Source: Propionibacteriales bacterium (GTDB taxonomy: Bacteria > Actinomycetota > Actinomycetes > Propionibacteriales > Nocardioidaceae). Taken from it: 64,000 nucleotides of DNA. The notes under the pieces were generated by a model. The model ran no database searches. It was not told where the DNA came from and saw only the letters and a program-made list of their open reading frames with translations. Shown piece by piece: positions 60,771 to 64,000 of this stretch. The DNA lies in the NCBI GenBank assembly GCA_026392455.1, contig JAPLCB010000002.1, positions 124,001 through 188,000 of the forward strand. The letters are read 5' to 3'. The position numbers and the translations under genes were made by a program. Position 1 is the first letter of the stretch; every line of letters begins with the position of its first letter.

Positions 60771-61988
60771 ATGCGCCGAATCGTTCAGAGCCGAAAGCTG
60801 CAACACGTCCGGTACGACGTACGAGGTCCGATCCTGGTCGAGGCACAGCGGCTCGAGGCCGAGGGCCACAAGATCCTCAAGCTGAACATCGGCAACCCGG
60901 CGCCCTTCGGGTTCGAGGCCCCCGAGGCGATCGTCGCCGACATGGTCCACAACCTGCCCGACGCCCAGGGCTACTCCGATTCCCGTGGGATCTACTCCGC
61001 GCGCACCGCGGTCGCGCAGTACTACCAGCAGCGCGGACTCACCGACACCCAGGTCGACGACGTCTTCATCGGCAACGGGGTCTCCGAGCTGATCTCGCTG
61101 GTGCTCCAGGCCTTCCTCGACGACGGCAACGAGATCTTGATCCCCGCGCCGGACTACCCGCTGTGGACCGGGGCAGTCGCGCTCGGCGGCGGCGTGCCGG
61201 TGCACTACAAGTGCGACGAGGAGAACGGCTGGAACCCGGATCTGGAGGACATCGAGTCCAAGATCACCGAGAACACCCACGCCATCGTCATCATCAACCC
61301 GAACAACCCCACCGGCGCGGTCTACAGCGAGGAGGTCGTCCGGGGCCTCGTGGATATCGCGCGGCGCCACGACCTGGTCGTGCTGTCCGACGAGATCTAC
61401 GAGAAGATCCTGTTCGACGACGCCGTCCACCACCACAGCGCGACCTTCGCCGGCGACGACGTCCTCTGCCTGACCTTCAGCGGGTTGTCCAAGGCGTACC
61501 GGGTCTGCGGCTACCGGGCCGGCTGGGTGATGATCTCCGGGCCGAAGCACCTGGCCGAGGACTTCCTCGAGGGACTGACCCTGCTGGCGAACATGCGGAT
61601 GTGCGCCAACGTGCCTGCGCAGCACGCCATCCAGACGGCCCTGGGCGGGTACCAGTCGATCAACGAGTACATCGGCCCGGGGGGACGCTTCTACGAGCAG
61701 AGCAAGCTTGCCTGGAAGCTGCTCAACGAGATCGAGGGCGTCACCTGCGTCGAGCCGCACGGGGCGCTGTACTGCTTCCCGAAGATCGACACCGAGATGT
61801 TCGGGATCACCAACGACGAGCAGTTCGTGATCGAGCTGCTGCGGGCCAAGAAGATCCTGGTGACCCACGGCACCGGCTTCAACTGGTTCGAGCCCGATCA
61901 CTTCCGGTTGGTGACCCTGCCCGACGTGGACCTGCTCACCGACGGGATCGGGCGGATCGCGGACTTCCTGGCAACGCTGCGCCGCTAG
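60771..61988 (+). CDS. PLP-dependent aminotransferase (AlaA-like, class I/II)
   Basis: 405 residues. NIGNPAPFGFEAPEAI, SRGIYSARTAVAQYY, INPNNPTGAVYS, and the PLP Lys in FSGLSKAYRVCGYRAGW. The length and N terminus (RKLQHVRYDVRGPI) match the AlaA/glutamate-pyruvate transaminase group. The ATG at 60771 is clear; the frame continues upstream antisense to plsC. Confidence 0.93.
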   Translation: MRRIVQSRKLQHVRYDVRGPILVEAQRLEAEGHKILKLNIGNPAPFGFEAPEAIVADMVHNLPDAQGYSDSRGIYSARTAVAQYYQQRGLTDTQVDDVFIGNGVSELISLVLQAFLDDGNEILIPAPDYPLWTGAVALGGGVPVHYKCDEENGWNPDLEDIESKITENTHAIVIINPNNPTGAVYSEEVVRGLVDIARRHDLVVLSDEIYEKILFDDAVHHHSATFAGDDVLCLTFSGLSKAYRVCGYRAGWVMISGPKHLAEDFLEGLTLLANMRMCANVPAQHAIQTALGGYQSINEYIGPGGRFYEQSKLAWKLLNEIEGVTCVEPHGALYCFPKIDTEMFGITNDEQFVIELLRAKKILVTHGTGFNWFEPDHFRLVTLPDVDLLTDGIGRIADFLATLRR

Positions 61989-62046
61989 CCGGTCCGGTCT
62001 CGCCGGAAGGCTCGACTCGACGGACCCGGGGGCGCACCATGGAGGT

Positions 62047-62703
62047 GTGACCCGCGCCGTCGATCGCCTCACCCTCGACAACCTGGCCCAGCTGCCGGGG
62101 CACTGCCCTGGTTGCCTGTTCTGGGAGTACGACCCGGTACGCCGCAGACAGGTCGCCGGCCACGAGGTCGAGGAGAAGGCCGCCTGGGTCTCGATGATGC
62201 TGCGCGAGTGGGGCTCGGTGGGCCGGGTGCTCTCGATCGACGCGGCCCCGGTCGCCCACGTGCTCTGGGCGCCGGCGCGCTACCTCCCGGGCGGAGACTG
62301 CTTCGCGACAGCTCCGGTGAGCACCGACGCGATCTTGCTGGCGGGTTGCTACGTCGACCCGGCCCACCGCGGCCAGGGGCTTGCTCGGGTGCTGGTGCAG
62401 TCGATGGCCAAGGACGTGATCACCCGGGGCGGGATCGGCGCGATCGAGACCTTCGGGGCGCACCGGCCGGGAAGAAGCGAGTGCGTGCTGCCGGTCGAGT
62501 TCCTGCTCGCGGTCGGCTTCCGGACCCACCGACCGCACGCCCGGTACCCCCGGATGCGGATGGACCTGAAGACCACCGTCACCTGGCGCGAGGAGTTCGA
62601 GACCGCGGCCGAACGGATCCTGGGGGTCGTCAAACGACCGGTGAGGCAGACCGCGCCGCAGGTCAGCTCAGTGCTGGAGATCGGAACCCAGAGCAGCCCG
62701 TAG
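62047..62703 (+). CDS. GNAT-fold acetyltransferase
   Basis: 218 residues. The acetyl-CoA motif is CYVDPAHRGQGLARVLVQS. The N-terminal CPGCLFWEYDP with two Cys and the downstream GIGAIETFGAHRPG are typical of the acetyltransferase kept beside parB-cwlM in actinomycetes. The substrate is unknown. Its last 36 bases overlap the convergent cwlM gene. Confidence 0.88.
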   Translation: MTRAVDRLTLDNLAQLPGHCPGCLFWEYDPVRRRQVAGHEVEEKAAWVSMMLREWGSVGRVLSIDAAPVAHVLWAPARYLPGGDCFATAPVSTDAILLAGCYVDPAHRGQGLARVLVQSMAKDVITRGGIGAIETFGAHRPGRSECVLPVEFLLAVGFRTHRPHARYPRMRMDLKTTVTWREEFETAAERILGVVKRPVRQTAPQVSSVLEIGTQSSP

Positions 62704-63831
62704 CTCGCTGAGCTTCAGCACGCCGGTGTGCGGGTCCGCCTCCGGGCTCAGGTAGAACCGCTGCACGGCCACCACCACCGCTTCGGCAAGCACGTCGCGG
62801 AAGCCTGCGTCCGCCAACCGCCGCGCGTCGCCGGCGTTCGAGATGTAGCCGGCGTCGAGCTGGACCGCCGGCATCCGGGTACGTCGAAGGAACTCCCACG
62901 CCTTGGCGTGGCACCGCAGGTCGACCAGGTCGGTGCGCGCCACGATCTCGCGCTGCACCAGGCTGGCGAACCGTTCTCCGGTCGAGGACCAGGTCTTGTG
63001 CTCCTCGGAGCCGAAGAAGTAGGTCGCGACCCCGCAGGCGTCCGGGTTGGCGGACGCGTCGACGGCCAACGAGATCGAGAGGTTGGCGTTCGCCCGGTTC
63101 GCGAACATCGCCCGCTCGGTCTCCTCGGCATGGTGGCCGGCGACCGGGGCCCGGTGCCGCCCGGTGCGGGACGCGGTGAGGAAGGCCTGGACCCCGGTCG
63201 CCACCAACCGACCTTCGATCCGGGCTGCCAGGTCGTGCACGATCTCCTCGGCGCGGGCGGCGTACTCGGGGGGCAGGTGCTGTCCCGGCGAGGGGTCGAT
63301 GACCACGATCTTGCCGCCCAGGTGCGGCCCGGCGTTCCGGATCCGCTCCTGGGCCCGCATCGCGTTCGGGGCGCCGCCGCTGACCATCGGGGCGAGCTGG
63401 GCCAGCATCTTCAGCGTGAACGGGCCGCAGGTGCCGTCGGCCGGGATCCCGACGTTGCGCTGGAACTCGCGCAGACCCGCCTCCGTCTCGGCCCCGAAGT
63501 AGCCGTCGACCCGTCCGACCTTGAAGCCGAGCTCGAGCAGCCGGCGCTGGAGCGCGAAGACGTCGTCGCCGGCGAGCAGGTTGCCCGGAAGGTGCGTCAG
63601 GATCCGGTCGCCCAGCTTCCAGCGCGCCTCGTCGAGGCGCCGGAAGGTGGCCACCCCCACCATGCCGTCCACGTGCAGCCCGCGCTGCTGCTGGAAGGTC
63701 CGGACGGCGGTCTCGACGCGAGCGTCGTACGTCTCGGGGAGGGCACCGTCGAGGAAGCCCAGCTGGGCCAGCAGTCCCACGATCTGCGTAACGGCGGGAC
63801 CGGAGTCACCGTTGCGGAAGATCGTGCTCAT
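62668..63831 (-). CDS. cwlM: CwlM-like N-acetylmuramoyl-L-alanine amidase-fold protein
   Basis: 387 residues. Two peptidoglycan-binding (PG_binding_1) domains (about 10-70 and 85-150; GPAVTQIVGLLAQLGFLDG, QRRLLELGFKVGRVDGYFG) and an Amidase_3 domain (about 170-370). No signal peptide, so it is cytoplasmic. Zinc-ligand motifs are replaced: IDPSPGQ for the usual IDPGHGG, and SISLAVDA where SIHxNA is normal. In mycobacteria CwlM is phosphorylated by PknB and activates MurA; a regulatory role is inferred here. Confidence 0.92.
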   Translation of the reverse strand: MSTIFRNGDSGPAVTQIVGLLAQLGFLDGALPETYDARVETAVRTFQQQRGLHVDGMVGVATFRRLDEARWKLGDRILTHLPGNLLAGDDVFALQRRLLELGFKVGRVDGYFGAETEAGLREFQRNVGIPADGTCGPFTLKMLAQLAPMVSGGAPNAMRAQERIRNAGPHLGGKIVVIDPSPGQHLPPEYAARAEEIVHDLAARIEGRLVATGVQAFLTASRTGRHRAPVAGHHAEETERAMFANRANANLSISLAVDASANPDACGVATYFFGSEEHKTWSSTGERFASLVQREIVARTDLVDLRCHAKAWEFLRRTRMPAVQLDAGYISNAGDARRLADAGFRDVLAEAVVVAVQRFYLSPEADPHTGVLKLSELRAALGSDLQH

Positions 63832-63910
63832 CGGACTCCTGAGATCGGTGAGGGTGTGCGGTACAACTCAAACAGACTGGTGCCCATTACGAAAGCCGGG
63901 AACAGCAACG

Positions 63911-63957
63911 CCGGGGCCCGAAGGCTCCCGGCGCTGCACCAGACCTCGTACCGAGGT
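63911..63957 (-). terminator. Hairpins between trxA and cwlM
   Basis: A stem ACCTCG/CGAGGT with a three-base loop (63943-63957) and a GC-rich imperfect stem (63911-63931) follow the stop of the partial minus-strand gene. No T-tract. They may terminate or attenuate transcription into cwlM. Confidence 0.45.
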
Positions 63958-63963
63958 GGAAGG

Positions 63964-64000
63964 TCACCCGATGATGTCGGCCAGCTCACGCAGCAGCGCG
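63964..64000 (-). CDS. Probable thioredoxin, 3' end only
   Basis: The last eleven codons read ALLRELADIIG then TGA. This resembles the C-terminal helix of thioredoxins, and trxA normally lies directly upstream of cwlM in actinomycetes. The assignment rests mainly on gene order. Confidence 0.5.
   Translation of the reverse strand, partial: ALLRELADIIG

Overview
The window reads as the replication-origin region of a high-GC actinomycete chromosome, most like the Nocardioidaceae (Nocardioides group). The evidence is gene order and family content: pbpA-pknB with PASTA domains, a DUF881 protein and CrgA; gyrB-gyrA-DUF3566 followed by tRNA-Ile and tRNA-Ala with a DLW-39 micro-protein between them; dnaA-dnaN-gnd-recF-dciA; and rpmH-rnpA-yidD-yidC-jag-rsmG-parA-parB. 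The genus is an inference; no rRNA is present to confirm it. Genes left of the dnaA/dnaN gap (dnaA to gyrA) lie on the minus strand and genes to its right (rpmH to parB) on the plus strand, as expected for divergent replication from an origin at about 52.3-52.7 kb.

Layout. 1-5.8 kb: cell-wall and division genes (partial pbpA, pknB, YibE/F, DUF881, an internally duplicated crgA). 5.9-14 kb: a 32-bp tandem array, rhomboid protease and cyclophilin, small membrane proteins, an acetyltransferase, a large secreted/polytopic membrane protein of unknown function, and cobT followed by a broken cobU. About 14-21 kb: an accessory segment of apparently lower GC with a Crp/Fnr regulator, a secreted MBG-repeat protein, a frameshifted IS481-family element, a membrane-anchored class III nucleotide cyclase, and a VOC protein between imperfect direct repeats. 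21-34.4 kb: three sensor kinases and two response regulators, an MMPL transporter, DoxX, ABC-F ATPase, a MTHFR-like protein, DUF2231 and DUF347 membrane proteins, and a beta-propeller lipoprotein. 34.4-42.5 kb: cobK-cobQ-SURF1 with overlapping genes, a metallo-hydrolase, an SDR, a VapBC-type toxin-antitoxin pair, a cupin, and an FAD oxidoreductase/DUF1295 pair. Two palindromes of the KstR type lie in front of the SDR and the DUF1295 gene. 42.5-64 kb: the conserved origin core, parS sites, a second DnaA-box cluster, parAB, plsC, an aminotransferase, an acetyltransferase, cwlM and the end of a probable trxA.

Some genes can be linked functionally. PknB (start of window) and CwlM (end of window) belong to the same cell-wall control circuit in mycobacteria, and this CwlM has lost the amidase zinc ligands. 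ParA, ParB and two parS sites form the chromosome segregation system, with DnaA boxes in the same intergenic space. The Crp-type regulator and the cyclase may form a cyclic-nucleotide circuit within the accessory segment. No complete new defence or biosynthetic system is evident. The less ordinary material is in repeats, gene remnants, the CrgA duplication, the IS insertion at a stop codon, the KstR-like operators and the large ectodomain/polytopic protein.
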